A stretch of 64,000 bases of DNA from Dankookia rubra (GCF_004355005.1 NZ_SMSJ01000003.1:186001-250000), one strand, 5' to 3'. Counted from the first letter of the stretch, positions 50,524 to 59,527 are shown. The notes: a model not told the origin generated them from the sequence alone. Made by a program: numbers and translations.

Positions 50524-51296
50524 GCCGGCGGGGCGATCCAGTTGTGCAGCGCCAGGCCGCCATCCACCACCAGCGTCGTGCCGGTGACATAGGCGGAGAA
50601 GCGCTCGGCCAGCAGCCCGACCGCGGCGCGCGCCACGTCCTCCGGCCCGCCCAGCCGGCCGAGCGCGATCTTCGCGGCCAGCTCGGGATTGGCCTGGAAG
50701 CCGCCGCCGGCGATCGCCCCCGGCGCGATCGCATTGACCCGGATGCCGTGCGGGCCGAGCAGGCGGGCGAACTCCTTCATCACCATGGTCAGCCCGGCCT
50801 TGCTGGCGCTGTAGTGCGGCAGGTTGCGCGGGCTTTCCGCATGCAGCGAGGTGACGAAGACGATCCGCCCCGGCGGCCCCGCCGCCCGCCTGTCCCGCAT
50901 GTGCCGGCCGGCGAGCTGGCCGAGCCGGAAGCCGGCCTCGAGGTTGACGCCGACCATGGCGCGCCAGGCCTCGGCCGTGACCTCGAGCGCCGTCTCGCTC
51001 TCCTGCCGCCGCGGGCTGGCGCAATGGACCAGGATGCTGACGCGGCCGAGCGCCGCCTGCGCCGCGGCGAAGAGCGCCTCCGCCCCGCCGGGTGCGGCAA
51101 GGTCGGCGGCGACGAAGCAAGCGTCCCGGCCGGCCTGGCGCAGCGCCGCGGCGGTCGCCTCGCCCTGTCCGGCATTGACGTCGGCGAGGACGACGCGGGC
51201 GCCCTCCGCCGCCAGGGCCTGGGCGATCGCCCGGCCGATGCCGTTGGCGGCCCCGGTGACCAGCGCGGTGTCGCCCGCGAGCAATGCCTCCGTCAT
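50520..51296 (-). CDS. SDR family oxidoreductase
   Basis: 258-residue short-chain dehydrogenase. Gly-rich cofactor motif VTGAANGIGRAIAQAL, acidic VLADVNAG after beta2 (NAD-type), LVHCAS, catalytic Ser in FVTSLHAESPRN and Tyr-Lys in HYSASKAGLTMVMKEF. C-terminal GTTLVVDGGLALHNW is typical of glucose-dehydrogenase/3-oxoacyl-reductase-like members. Substrate unknown. Coupled by ATGA overlap to the ModA-like gene, an unusual pairing. Divergent from the histidine-phosphatase gene, with about 65 bases between. Confidence 0.9.
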   Translation of the reverse strand: MTEALLAGDTALVTGAANGIGRAIAQALAAEGARVVLADVNAGQGEATAAALRQAGRDACFVAADLAAPGGAEALFAAAQAALGRVSILVHCASPRRQESETALEVTAEAWRAMVGVNLEAGFRLGQLAGRHMRDRRAAGPPGRIVFVTSLHAESPRNLPHYSASKAGLTMVMKEFARLLGPHGIRVNAIAPGAIAGGGFQANPELAAKIALGRLGGPEDVARAAVGLLAERFSAYVTGTTLVVDGGLALHNWIAPPA

Positions 51297-51361
51297 GGCG
51301 TCCCCCGTTCGTGCCTTGCCGAGTGATTGGCCCGAAGTCCCGGCTGCGGCAAGCTCGGCCG

Positions 51362-52009
51362 GTGCCGATCCCGCGCCGCCTGCTGCCCGCCCTGCTGCTG
51401 CCCGGCCCTGCCGCGGCGGAGGACCGGCCGCGTCCGGTGCCGGCCGAGGCGCCGGAGGGCCATGCGCTGGTGGCCCGGCTGCGGGTGGGCGGGCTGGTGC
51501 TGTTCTTCCGCCATGCCGACACGCGCGGCGAGCCCTGCGACCGCACCTGGCGCATCGGCGACCGCGCCGGGCAGCGCAACCTGGCGCCGGAGGGCCGTGC
51601 CCAGGCGGTGCGGCTCGGCGCCCGGATCGCGCAACTCGGCATCCCCGTCGCCGAGCCTGTTCTCGCCGGCCCGGTCTCCCGCGCCCGCGACACCGCGGAA
51701 CTCGCCTTCGGCGCGGCGCGCGTGGCGGTGACCGACAGCCTGCTGGCGGACGACTATGCCGGCGCGCGGCTGGACTGGGTCCTCGCCGAGCACCGCCGGC
51801 TGCTGGCCGCGCCGGTGCCGCCGGGCGGCAACCGCGTGCTGGTCGGGCACCGCACGCCGGCCATCATGGTGCTGGGCGATGCGGTCGCCGGCCGGGCCTT
51901 TCCGGAAGGGGCGGCGCTGGTCCTCGTGCCCGGCAAGGAGAGCGCCACGCTGCTCGGCATCCTGCTGCTCGCGCCGCTGCCGGAGGGCGGCTTCCACGCC
52001 TGCGGGTAG
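51362..52009 (+). CDS. Secreted histidine phosphatase superfamily protein
   Basis: 215 residues. A short signal peptide (PRRLLPALLLPGPAAAE) is followed by a histidine-phosphatase domain. It has LVLFFRHADTRGEPCDRTW with the phosphorylatable His in RHA, AGQRNLAPEGRAQAVRLGARIAQLGIP, and VLVGHRTPAIMVLGD with the second His (GHR). The first motif reads RHADT rather than the common RHGET. Start is the GTG at 51362; in-frame codons upstream overlap the SDR gene start. No strong Shine-Dalgarno is visible. Possibly hydrolyses an extracytoplasmic phosphate ester. Confidence 0.8.
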   Translation: MPIPRRLLPALLLPGPAAAEDRPRPVPAEAPEGHALVARLRVGGLVLFFRHADTRGEPCDRTWRIGDRAGQRNLAPEGRAQAVRLGARIAQLGIPVAEPVLAGPVSRARDTAELAFGAARVAVTDSLLADDYAGARLDWVLAEHRRLLAAPVPPGGNRVLVGHRTPAIMVLGDAVAGRAFPEGAALVLVPGKESATLLGILLLAPLPEGGFHACG

Positions 52010-52061
52010 GTTGCGCCCGGCCTGGCCGGCGGCTCTACTCTGTCGCGGGGAGACCAGGACC

Positions 52062-53030
52062 ATGGCACAGGGATTCGGGCGGCGCGCCGCATTCGCGCTG
52101 GGCATGGCGCCATTCGCGGCCGGCGCGCAGGGCTTCCCCGACCGGCCGGTCAAGCTGATCGTGCCCTTCCCGCCGGGCGGGCCGGTGGATGCGGCCGCGC
52201 GGATCGTGGCGCAGGCGCTGGCGCCGCTGCTCGGCCAGCAGGTGGTGGTCGACAATCGCTCGGGCGCCGGCGGCTCGGTCGGCATCGACGCGGTGGCCAA
52301 GGCGGCGCCGGACGGGTTGACGCTTGCGCTCGGCTCGACCGGCGCGGTCGCGGTGAATGTCAGCCTGATCCCGACCCTGTCCTATGACCCGCGGCGGGAC
52401 CTGGCGGCGGTCGGCATGGTCTCCGGCGTGCCCTCCCTGCTGGTGGTGCGGCCCGGCCTGCCGGTGCGGGACATGGCCAGGCTGCTGGCGCTGGTGCGGC
52501 AGAAGCCGGGCGGGCTGACCTTCGCCAGCACCGGCCCCGGCGGCACGCCGCACCTGGCCTCCGAACTGCTGAAGCTCAGGGCCGGGCTCGACATCGTCCA
52601 TGTCGCCTATCGCGGCGCGGCGCCGGCCATCACCGCGCTGCTGGGCAACGAGGTGGACATGGCCTTCCTCGACCTCTCGGTGCTGCTGCCGCATGTGCGG
52701 GACGGCGCGCTGCGGCCGCTGGCGCTGGCTGCCGCCGCCCGCGCCCCGGCGTTGCCGGAGGTGCCGACAGTGGCCGAGGCCGGCATCGCCGGGGTCGAGG
52801 TGGAGAACTGGTACGCGGTGATGGCGCCGGCCCGCATCCCGGCCGACCGCCTAGCGGTGCTCTCGGCGGCGCTGCGCGACGCCCTGGCGCAGCCCGAGAC
52901 CGCGGCGCGCTTCACCGCGCAGGGTGCCCGCGTCATCGGCGGCACGCCGGCCGAGGCCGCCGCCTTCATCGCCGCCGAGATCGACCGCTGGGGCGAGGTG
53001 GTCCGCCGCGCCGACATCAGGCCCGACTGA
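52062..53030 (+). CDS. Bug-family (TctC) substrate-binding protein
   Basis: 322 residues. Tat-like signal (GRRAAFALGMAPFAAGAQG), then RPVKLIVPFPPGGPVDAAARIV and VVDNRSGAGGSVGIDAVAKAAPDG, the two Bug ligand loops. YDPRRDLAAVGMVSGVPSLLVV and FASTGPGGTPHLASELLK continue the fold. No tctAB nearby. It is followed by the TauD-type gene (67 bases), and may bind the acid that the dioxygenase acts on. GGGGAGA and AGGA are near the ATG. Confidence 0.93.
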   Translation: MAQGFGRRAAFALGMAPFAAGAQGFPDRPVKLIVPFPPGGPVDAAARIVAQALAPLLGQQVVVDNRSGAGGSVGIDAVAKAAPDGLTLALGSTGAVAVNVSLIPTLSYDPRRDLAAVGMVSGVPSLLVVRPGLPVRDMARLLALVRQKPGGLTFASTGPGGTPHLASELLKLRAGLDIVHVAYRGAAPAITALLGNEVDMAFLDLSVLLPHVRDGALRPLALAAAARAPALPEVPTVAEAGIAGVEVENWYAVMAPARIPADRLAVLSAALRDALAQPETAARFTAQGARVIGGTPAEAAAFIAAEIDRWGEVVRRADIRPD

Positions 53031-53097
53031 CACCACAGCTTGCGGCGAAGCCCCCGCCCCCGGCACCCTGTCCGCTGGGGAGCGAAAGGAAACCGCC

Positions 53098-53940
53098 ATG
53101 CTGAGCAATTCCATCCGCGTCGAGCCGGTCGGCAGCGCGGTCGGCGCGACGATCGAGGGCATCGACTTGGCCGCGCCGCTTGGGCCCGAGGCGGTCGGGC
53201 TGATCCGCGAGACGCTGTTCGACCGCGGCGTGGTCTTCTTCCACGGCCAGTCGCTGACGCCCGAGCAGCACATCGCCTTCGCCGAGCAATTCGCGCCCAT
53301 CAACATCAACCGCTTCTTCCGCGCCGCCGAGGGCTATCCGGCGATCGCCGAGGTGCGGAAGGAGCCGGCGCAGACGAAGAACATCGGCGGCGGCTGGCAT
53401 ACCGACCACAGCTACGACCAGGTGCCGGCGCTCGGTTCCGTTCTGTTGGCGCGGGAGCTGCCGCCGCGCGGCGGCGACACGCTCTTCGCGTCGATGTACG
53501 CCGCTTACGACGCGCTGTCGGACGGTCTGAAGGCGACGCTCGAGGGTTTGCGCGCCGTGCATTCCAGCCGGCATGTCTTCGGCCCGAAGGTGCAGACCGA
53601 GGCGCATGCAGACGGTCGCTACCGCAACGCGGAGCAGGCGGTGCAGGACGCCGTCCACCCGGTGGTGATCCGCCATCCCGGCAGCAACCGCCGCGCGCTG
53701 TATGTGAATCCCGGCTTCACCCTGCGCTTCGAAGGCTGGACGGAGGAAGAGAGCCGCGGGCTGCTCGATGTGCTCTACCGCCATGCGCAGCGGCCGGAAT
53801 TCCAGTGCCGCTTCCAATGGCGGGAAGGCTCCATCGCCTTCTGGGACAACCGCGCCACCTGGCACTACGCCGCAAACGACTACCAGGGCGAGCGGCGGCT
53901 GATGCACCGCATCACCCTGGAAGGCGTGCCGCTGGCCTGA
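53098..53940 (+). CDS. TauD/TfdA family Fe(II)/2-oxoglutarate dioxygenase
   Basis: 280-residue dioxygenase that couples 2-oxoglutarate decarboxylation to hydroxylation. Iron ligands are visible as His-x-Asp in GGGWHTDHSYD (about 101 and 103) and the distal His in WDNRATWHYAAND (about 256); Arg in RRLMHRITLEG (about 271) binds 2-oxoglutarate. The family includes taurine, 2,4-D and alkylsulfatase enzymes. The GGTHWHTD-like pattern is closer to TfdA than TauD, but the substrate is uncertain. AAAGGA 8 bases before the ATG. Same strand and just after a Bug gene. Confidence 0.93.
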   Translation: MLSNSIRVEPVGSAVGATIEGIDLAAPLGPEAVGLIRETLFDRGVVFFHGQSLTPEQHIAFAEQFAPININRFFRAAEGYPAIAEVRKEPAQTKNIGGGWHTDHSYDQVPALGSVLLARELPPRGGDTLFASMYAAYDALSDGLKATLEGLRAVHSSRHVFGPKVQTEAHADGRYRNAEQAVQDAVHPVVIRHPGSNRRALYVNPGFTLRFEGWTEEESRGLLDVLYRHAQRPEFQCRFQWREGSIAFWDNRATWHYAANDYQGERRLMHRITLEGVPLA

Positions 53941-53957
53941 ACCGGCGTCGCGCGGCG

Positions 53958-54926
53958 CTATTCCGCCTTCACCCCCGCGCGGCGGATCACCTCGCCCCAG
54001 CGGGTCGTCTCGGCGCGGATGAAGGCGGCGAACTCGGCCTGGGACTGCGCCGCAGGCACCGCGCCCTGCTCGCGCAGCAGTCGCATCACCCCGGGGTCGG
54101 TGAGCGCCGCGGTCGCCGCCCGGTGCAGCGCCGCCTGCACCGCGGGCGGGGTGCGCGCCGGGGCCACCAGCCCGTGCCAATTGTCGGTCATCACCCCGGG
54201 CAGCCCGGCTTCCGCCATGGTCGGGACGTCCGGCAGCAGCGGGTCGCGCTCCGTCCCGCCGATCGCCAGTGCGCGGAGTGCCCCCGAGCGCAGGTGCGGC
54301 ATCAGGATCGGCAGGTCGGCGAAGCCGAGCTCGACCTCTCCGGCGATCAGCGCGAGCGCCAGCGGCGCGCCGCCTTTGTAGGGCACGTGGGTGAGGTCGA
54401 TCCCGGCGGCGAGCTTCATCGACTCCCCGGCCAGGTGCGGCATGCTGCCCGGCCCGCTGGAGCCGAAATTCAGCGTCCCCGGCGCTGCCTTCGCCGCCGC
54501 GACCAGCTCGCCCAGGCTCCGCCAGGGCATCCCCGCCGGCACCACCAGCGGCTCGTGCACGAGGACGGCGCGCGTCAGCGGGGCGAGGTCGCGCAGCGTG
54601 TCATAGGGCATCGGCTGCGGCAGGCCGGGCGAGATCACCAGGCCCCCGGCGCTGCCGAGCCCGATCACATGGCCGTCCGGCGCCGCCTTGGCGACCGCGT
54701 CCAGCCCGGTGACGCCGCCGGCCCCGGGGCGTGCCTCGACCACCACCGGCTGGCCCAGCACGGCCGACATCTTCGGCGCCATGAGGCGGGCGACGATGTC
54801 GCTCGGCCCGCCGGTGGCGAAGGGGACGATCAGCCGGATGGGGCGGCTGGGAAAGGCGTCCTCGGCCGCCGCGGGCAGGGCGCCGAGGGCGGGCAGCGCG
54901 AGCAGGGCGCGGCGATGGATGGTCAT
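53958..54926 (-). CDS. Bug-family (TctC) substrate-binding protein
   Basis: 322 residues. Signal peptide HRRALLALPALGALPAAAE; ligand loops VPFATGGPSDIVARLMAP and VVEARPGAGGVTGLDAVAKAAPDG; SSGPGSMPHLAGESMKLAAGIDLTHVPYKGG is the usual binding-lobe pattern. AGGAGA precedes the ATG by 1-3 bases. It is divergent from the mandelate racemase-type gene (72 bases) and converges with the dioxygenase, so it may serve either pathway. A much longer open frame covering the opposite strand downstream is only a shadow. Confidence 0.93.
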   Translation of the reverse strand: MTIHRRALLALPALGALPAAAEDAFPSRPIRLIVPFATGGPSDIVARLMAPKMSAVLGQPVVVEARPGAGGVTGLDAVAKAAPDGHVIGLGSAGGLVISPGLPQPMPYDTLRDLAPLTRAVLVHEPLVVPAGMPWRSLGELVAAAKAAPGTLNFGSSGPGSMPHLAGESMKLAAGIDLTHVPYKGGAPLALALIAGEVELGFADLPILMPHLRSGALRALAIGGTERDPLLPDVPTMAEAGLPGVMTDNWHGLVAPARTPPAVQAALHRAATAALTDPGVMRLLREQGAVPAAQSQAEFAAFIRAETTRWGEVIRRAGVKAE

Positions 54927-54998
54927 GTCTCCTCCGGTCCGGGCCTTCCGCGGGCGGTGCCCCGCTGCGAGTATCGGGTCGAGCGAAGGAACCCGTCC

Positions 54999-56102
54999 AT
55001 GCGCATCACCGCCGTCACCGGCCATGTCCTCAGCAGTGCCTTCACCTATGGCAACCCGGCCGGGCCGCATGGCGCGAGCCGGGGCGGCAACCTGCATCTC
55101 CGCAACATGGACACCCTGCTGGTGCGGGTGGAGACGGATGCCGGCATCGTCGGCTGGGGCGAGGGCTTCGGCTTCAACCTCGTCCGCACCACCCGGCAGG
55201 CGCTGACGGAACTGATCGCCCCGGTCTGCCGGGGCGAGGAACTGGGCGACACGCCCGGGCTGATGCGCAGGCTGGAACGCCGCTTCCACAATTTCGGCCG
55301 CAACGGCGCGGTGACCTTCGCGCTCTCGGGGCTCGACATCGCCTTGTGGGACATCGCGGCGAAGACCGTGGGCAAGCCGCTGCATGCGCTGCTCGGCGGA
55401 GCGAAGCGGGACCGCGTGCCGGCCTATGCGAGCCTGCTGCGCTACGGCGACCCGGCGCTGGTGGCGCGCAACACCGCGGCTGCGATCGCCCGCGGCTATC
55501 GCCGGATCAAGCTGCACGAGGTCGACCTCGCCTGCATCCGCGCCGCGCGCGACGCGGCGCCGCCCGAGGTGCCGCTGATGCTCGACATCAATTGCGCCTG
55601 GGACACGGTGGAGCAGGGCATCGCCTTCTGCCGCGCCGTCCACGGCATGAATGTGCGCTGGGTCGAGGAGCCGATCTGGCCGCCCGAGGATTTCGCCGGG
55701 ATCGCCGCGGTGCGCCGCGAGGCGGGCGTCGGGATCGCCGCGGGCGAATGCCTCGGCAGCCCGGAAAGCCTCGGCGCCATGCTCGCGGCCGGCGCCGTGG
55801 ACGTGGTGCAACCGAGCATCACGAAGATGGGCGGCGTCACCGCCATGCTGGCGGTGCGCGACCTGGCGGCGCGGCACGGCGCGGCGCTGGTGCCGCATTG
55901 CCCTTATTACGGCCCCGGCCTGCTGGCCAGCCTCCATGTCCTGGCCGCCGTCGCGGTGGAGGAGCCGCTGGAATATTATTTCGCCGACCTCGCGGCGCCG
56001 CCCTATCCGGCGCTGGTCCCGCGTGACGGCTTCGTCGCGGTGCCGCAGGCGCCGGGGCTCGGACTCGAGATCGACCCGGCGCTGCTCGCCACGGCGGCGT
56101 AG
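54999..56102 (+). CDS. Mandelate racemase/muconate lactonizing enzyme family protein
   Basis: 367-residue enolase-superfamily enzyme. N-terminal capping domain (MRITAVTGHVLSSAF... VETDAGIVGWGEGFGF), then a barrel with acid-base Lys in IKLHEVD, metal ligands Asp in MLDINCAWD, Glu in VRWVEEPIWPPEDF and Glu in IAAGECLGSPESL, and KMGG plus a His in VPHCPYYGPG. At the place of the mandelate-racemase Asp of the His-Asp dyad, QPSITKMGG carries Ser, so it is not a plain mandelate racemase. AAGGA 7-8 bases before the ATG. Probably a sugar-acid or muconate-type dehydratase, cycloisomerase or racemase. Confidence 0.9.
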   Translation: MRITAVTGHVLSSAFTYGNPAGPHGASRGGNLHLRNMDTLLVRVETDAGIVGWGEGFGFNLVRTTRQALTELIAPVCRGEELGDTPGLMRRLERRFHNFGRNGAVTFALSGLDIALWDIAAKTVGKPLHALLGGAKRDRVPAYASLLRYGDPALVARNTAAAIARGYRRIKLHEVDLACIRAARDAAPPEVPLMLDINCAWDTVEQGIAFCRAVHGMNVRWVEEPIWPPEDFAGIAAVRREAGVGIAAGECLGSPESLGAMLAAGAVDVVQPSITKMGGVTAMLAVRDLAARHGAALVPHCPYYGPGLLASLHVLAAVAVEEPLEYYFADLAAPPYPALVPRDGFVAVPQAPGLGLEIDPALLATAA

Positions 56103-56216
56103 CGCGGCCGGCCCGCCGCAGGACGGATCCGCAGGCCGGGCCGGCGCGGGACGGGGTGGGGGCGCAGGCACCCGCGGGAGGCGCGCCGGCGTTCGCCGCC
56201 TGCTACACGCCCCGGC

Positions 56217-57377
56217 ATGATCGCCTCCCTCTCGGCCCCGGCGCTCGCCGCCGGGCTGCTGGCCGGCTTCGTCGGCTTCGCCTCCTCCTTCGCCGTCGTC
56301 CTGCAGGGCCTGACCGCCATGGGCGCCAGCCCGGCCGAGGCGGCCTCGGGCCTGATGGCGCTCTCGATCGCCATGGGGCTCTGCGGCATCGCGCTCAGCC
56401 TCTGGCGGCGGATGCCGATCAGCATCGCCTGGTCGACGCCGGGCGCGGCGCTGCTCGCCTCCTCCGCCATGCCCGCGGGCGGCTTCCCCGTGGCGGTCGG
56501 CGCCTTCCTCGTCTCGGCCGGGATGATCGTGCTGGCCGGGCTGTGGAAGCCGCTCGGCCGCGGGGTCGCCGCCATCCCGGGCCCGCTGGCCAGCGCCATG
56601 CTGGCCGGGGTGCTGCTCGGCCTCTGCCTCGCGCCGGTGCGGGCGGTGGCGCAGGCGCCGGCGGCGGGTCTGGCCATCGTGCTGGCCTGGGCGCTGGTCG
56701 GCCGCTTCAACCGGCTGATGGCGGTGCCGGCGGCGGTACTGGTGACCGTCCTCACCATCGCGGCGACGGTCGAACTCCCGCCCGGCCTGCTGGCCGCGGC
56801 CGGCCCGGTGCCGGTGCTCGTCATGCCGGAATTCTCCCTGGCCGCGATCATCGGCATCGCCCTGCCGCTGTTCCTGGTGACCATGGCCTCGCAGAACATC
56901 CCCGGCATGGCGGTGCTCACCGTGAATGGCTTCCGCCCGGCGCCGGGGCCGCTCTTCACCGTCACCGGGCTCTTCACCCTGGCGGCGGCGCCGCTCGGCG
57001 GCCATGCGGTCAACCTCGCCGCCATAACCGCCGCGCTCTGCGCCAACCCGGATGCCGAGCCCGATCCCGCCCGCCGCTGGCAGGCGGCGGTGGTCGCCGG
57101 CGCGGTCTACGTGGCCTTCGGCCTGCTGGCCGGGACCGCCACCGCCTTCGTCGGCGCCGCGCCGCCGATCCTCATCCAGGCGGTCGCCGGCCTCGCCCTG
57201 CTCGGCGCCTTCGCCGGCGCGCTGCAGGCGGCCATCGCCGTGCCGGAGATGCGCGAAGCAGCGGTGATCACCTTCCTCGTCACCGCATCGGGCCTGACGG
57301 CCTTCGGCATCAGCGGCGCCTTCTGGGGCCTGCTGGCGGGCGGGGCCATGCTGGCGTTGCACCGTGGGCGGGGCTGA
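56217..57377 (+). CDS. benE: BenE-family benzoate/H+ symporter
   Basis: 386-residue inner-membrane carrier with about 11-12 hydrophobic segments. The BenE family start (ALAAGLLAGFVGFASSFAVVLQGLTAMGASPAEAASGLMAL) and WSTPGAALL are clear. FLVTMASQNIPGMAVLTVNGFRPAPGPLFTVTGLFTLAAAPLGGHAVNLAAITAALCANPDAEPDPARRW holds the family's signature loop. Imports benzoate or a related aromatic acid with protons. No ben or cat catabolic operon lies next to it; the neighbours are a muconate lactonizing-type gene upstream and a Bug gene downstream. The ATG lacks a clear ribosome-binding site. Confidence 0.93.
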   Translation: MIASLSAPALAAGLLAGFVGFASSFAVVLQGLTAMGASPAEAASGLMALSIAMGLCGIALSLWRRMPISIAWSTPGAALLASSAMPAGGFPVAVGAFLVSAGMIVLAGLWKPLGRGVAAIPGPLASAMLAGVLLGLCLAPVRAVAQAPAAGLAIVLAWALVGRFNRLMAVPAAVLVTVLTIAATVELPPGLLAAAGPVPVLVMPEFSLAAIIGIALPLFLVTMASQNIPGMAVLTVNGFRPAPGPLFTVTGLFTLAAAPLGGHAVNLAAITAALCANPDAEPDPARRWQAAVVAGAVYVAFGLLAGTATAFVGAAPPILIQAVAGLALLGAFAGALQAAIAVPEMREAAVITFLVTASGLTAFGISGAFWGLLAGGAMLALHRGRG

Positions 57378-57411
57378 GCCAGCCTGCCCCCAACGACGGG
57401 GGGAGGACACC

Positions 57412-58446
57412 ATGCGGAACCGCCGCGACAGGGTCATGGCCGGGCGGCGCGCCCTGCTGGCCGCGCCGTTGCTTCTGCCGCGACTTGTGCCGCGACTTGC
57501 GCCGGGACTGGCGCCGGGGCTCGCGTGGGCGCAAGCCTATCCCGACCGTCCCGTCCGCATCGTCGTCCCCTTCGCGCCCGGCGGCGCCACCGACCTCGCC
57601 GCCCGCATCCTGCAGCCGCATTTGCAGGAAGCATTCGGCCAGCCCATCATCATCGAGAACCGCACCGGCGCCGCCGGCAATGTCGGGATGGAAGTCGCCG
57701 CCCGCGCCGCGCCGGACGGCTATACGCTGTACCTCGGCAATGTCGGCACGCTGGCGCTCAACCCGAGCGTCTTCAGCCGCACCCTGAAGGTCCGCCCGAC
57801 CGAGGATTTCGCCGCCGTCTCGCTGGTCTCCGACACGCCGGACGGGCTGGTGGCGCATCCTTCCGCGCCGTTCAGCACGCTGGCGGAGCTGGTGGCCTTC
57901 GCGAAGGCCAATCCTGGCAAGGTCAATTACGGCTCGCCCGGCGCCGGCAGCCTCAACCGGCTGGAGATGGAGCTGCTGCGCGAACTGGCCGGCGGGCTCG
58001 ACATGGTGCATGTCCCCTATCCCGGCGGCGCCGGCCCGGCTGTGACGGCAGCCGTCGCCGGCGACGTGCACTGCCTGTTCGTGACGCTCTCCTCGGCGGT
58101 CGGGCAGGTGCAGGCCGGGCGGCTGAAGGGGCTGGCGGTCACCACCGCGCGCCGCGCCGCGGTGCTGCCGGCGATGCCGACCATGGCCGAGAGCGGCTAC
58201 CCGGATTTCGTCGCCAGCTCCTGGCAGGGGATGCTGCTGCCCGCAGGCGTGCCGGCCGCGATCGTCGCCCGCTGGCACGCGGCGCTGGTGCAGGTGCTGC
58301 AGCTGGCCGAGGTGAAGCGCCGCTTCGCCCAGGCAGCGACCGAGCCCCTGGCCAGCGCCAGCCCGGCCGAATTCGCCGGCTTCATCGCCCGCGAGCAGGC
58401 GCGCTGGGGTGCCCTGGTGCAACGCGCCGGCGCCACCGCGGATTAG
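57412..58446 (+). CDS. Bug-family (TctC) substrate-binding protein
   Basis: 344 residues; longer than the other Bug proteins because of an extended signal peptide with a small internal repeat (PRLVPRLAPGLAPGLAWAQ). The mature part follows as YPDRPVRIVVPFAPGGATDLAARILQPHL and IIENRTGAAGNVGMEVAARAAPDGYTLYLG. GGGAGGA 5-11 bases before the ATG sets the start. It directly follows benE (34 bases), hinting that the two might be co-expressed for aromatic-acid uptake, although Bug proteins are not known partners of BenE symporters. Confidence 0.93.
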   Translation: MRNRRDRVMAGRRALLAAPLLLPRLVPRLAPGLAPGLAWAQAYPDRPVRIVVPFAPGGATDLAARILQPHLQEAFGQPIIIENRTGAAGNVGMEVAARAAPDGYTLYLGNVGTLALNPSVFSRTLKVRPTEDFAAVSLVSDTPDGLVAHPSAPFSTLAELVAFAKANPGKVNYGSPGAGSLNRLEMELLRELAGGLDMVHVPYPGGAGPAVTAAVAGDVHCLFVTLSSAVGQVQAGRLKGLAVTTARRAAVLPAMPTMAESGYPDFVASSWQGMLLPAGVPAAIVARWHAALVQVLQLAEVKRRFAQAATEPLASASPAEFAGFIAREQARWGALVQRAGATAD

Positions 58447-58512
58447 CGCGCAGCGCGGCTTGCGGCGCCACGCGGTTCTGCCCTACCGAGGCCGCCCCCG
58501 AGGAGCCCCGCC

Positions 58513-59514
58513 ATGTCGCGCAAGTCCAGGCAGCCACCGCCGCGCCGCCCGCCGGAGGGGAAGGCCGGCAGCGGCACCCCCGCCGACCGCCTCCTCCGCG
58601 CCTGGCTCGACCAGGATGACGAGGCCTTCGCCGAGCAGGCCGAGGAGCTTATCGCCCGCGGCCGCGACGGCGTGCTGCAGGCCACGCTCCGCAAGCTGGC
58701 CGAGCGCTACGAGGACGACGCGGTCGAGGATTTCGCCCTGGCGCTGACCGAGATTGCCGAAGTCGCCGAGGCGGGGCCGGGCTTCGACATGGCCGAGCTG
58801 GTGCTGCTGCCGGTGCTCGCCACCGGCGCCCTGCCGGACCCGGCGCCGCTCGCCAGCGGCCTCGCCGCCTCCGGCGCCTTCCCGGCGGAGGCGGAGATCG
58901 CCTTCCTCGCCGGCTGGCGCTCGGCCGAGGCGGTCGGCGGCCTGTCGCCCGTCGCGCTCCGCCGCGTGCTGCAGGATGTCGCCGCGGGCCGCCCGCCCGC
59001 GGACCTTCCGCCTCTCGAGGACGCGGTGCCGGAGGAGGGGAGCATCGCGCTGCTGGTCGGCGCCGCCATCTTCCGTGCCGCGCCGCCGGCCGAGGACCCG
59101 GACGCCGACCTCGATGCGCTGGACGCGCTGGCCGAGGCCAAGGCCGATGCCAGCCTCGAGGCCTTCGCGGAGTGGCGCGAGGCACTGACGCCCGGGCAGA
59201 CCGGCGGCGCGCTGGTGCTTGGCCTCTGCGCGCCGTCCGAGCTGGCGGATGAGATCCGCAGCCTGATCGAGGAACCGGGCGAGGCCGCGGTCGAGGAGAT
59301 CCTCGACTTCGTGGACGCGGCGCGGGCGGAGGCCGGCGGCGAGGCGGTCGCCGTGCGGCTGGCGTCGCGCGAGGCCGGCGTGGCGATCACCGTGCTCACC
59401 GAAGCCGGCCGCGTGCTGGACAGCCGCGTCTTCGGCGAGGACGAGGAGGATGCGCTGGACATCGAGGCCGTGCGCGAGGCGCTCGAGGGTCAGGTCGCGA
59501 TCATCGAGGCCTGA
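58513..59514 (+). CDS. Acidic protein of unknown function
   Basis: 333 residues, strongly acidic after a basic start (MSRKSRQPPPRRPPEGK). No signal peptide or membrane span. It is mainly helical, with many short Glu/Asp-Ala-Leu segments (DQDDEAFAEQAEELIARGRDGVLQATLRKLAERYEDDAVEDFALALTEIAEVAEAG). A C-terminal alpha/beta region (GEAVAVRLASREAGVAITVLTEAGRVLDSRVFGEDEEDALDI) resembles no family I know. AGGAG lies 8 bases before the ATG. It is 66 bases after the Bug gene, and terminates against a convergent MFS gene. Function not assignable. Confidence 0.75.
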   Translation: MSRKSRQPPPRRPPEGKAGSGTPADRLLRAWLDQDDEAFAEQAEELIARGRDGVLQATLRKLAERYEDDAVEDFALALTEIAEVAEAGPGFDMAELVLLPVLATGALPDPAPLASGLAASGAFPAEAEIAFLAGWRSAEAVGGLSPVALRRVLQDVAAGRPPADLPPLEDAVPEEGSIALLVGAAIFRAAPPAEDPDADLDALDALAEAKADASLEAFAEWREALTPGQTGGALVLGLCAPSELADEIRSLIEEPGEAAVEEILDFVDAARAEAGGEAVAVRLASREAGVAITVLTEAGRVLDSRVFGEDEEDALDIEAVREALEGQVAIIEA

Positions 59515-59527
59515 TCCGCGTCGCCCC

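Noticed and set aside
54927-57437. Long minus-strand frame upstream of the Bug gene at 53958-54926, in the same frame
   Set aside because: It lies antisense to benE and the mandelate racemase-type gene; only the part from 54926 downward is the Bug gene.
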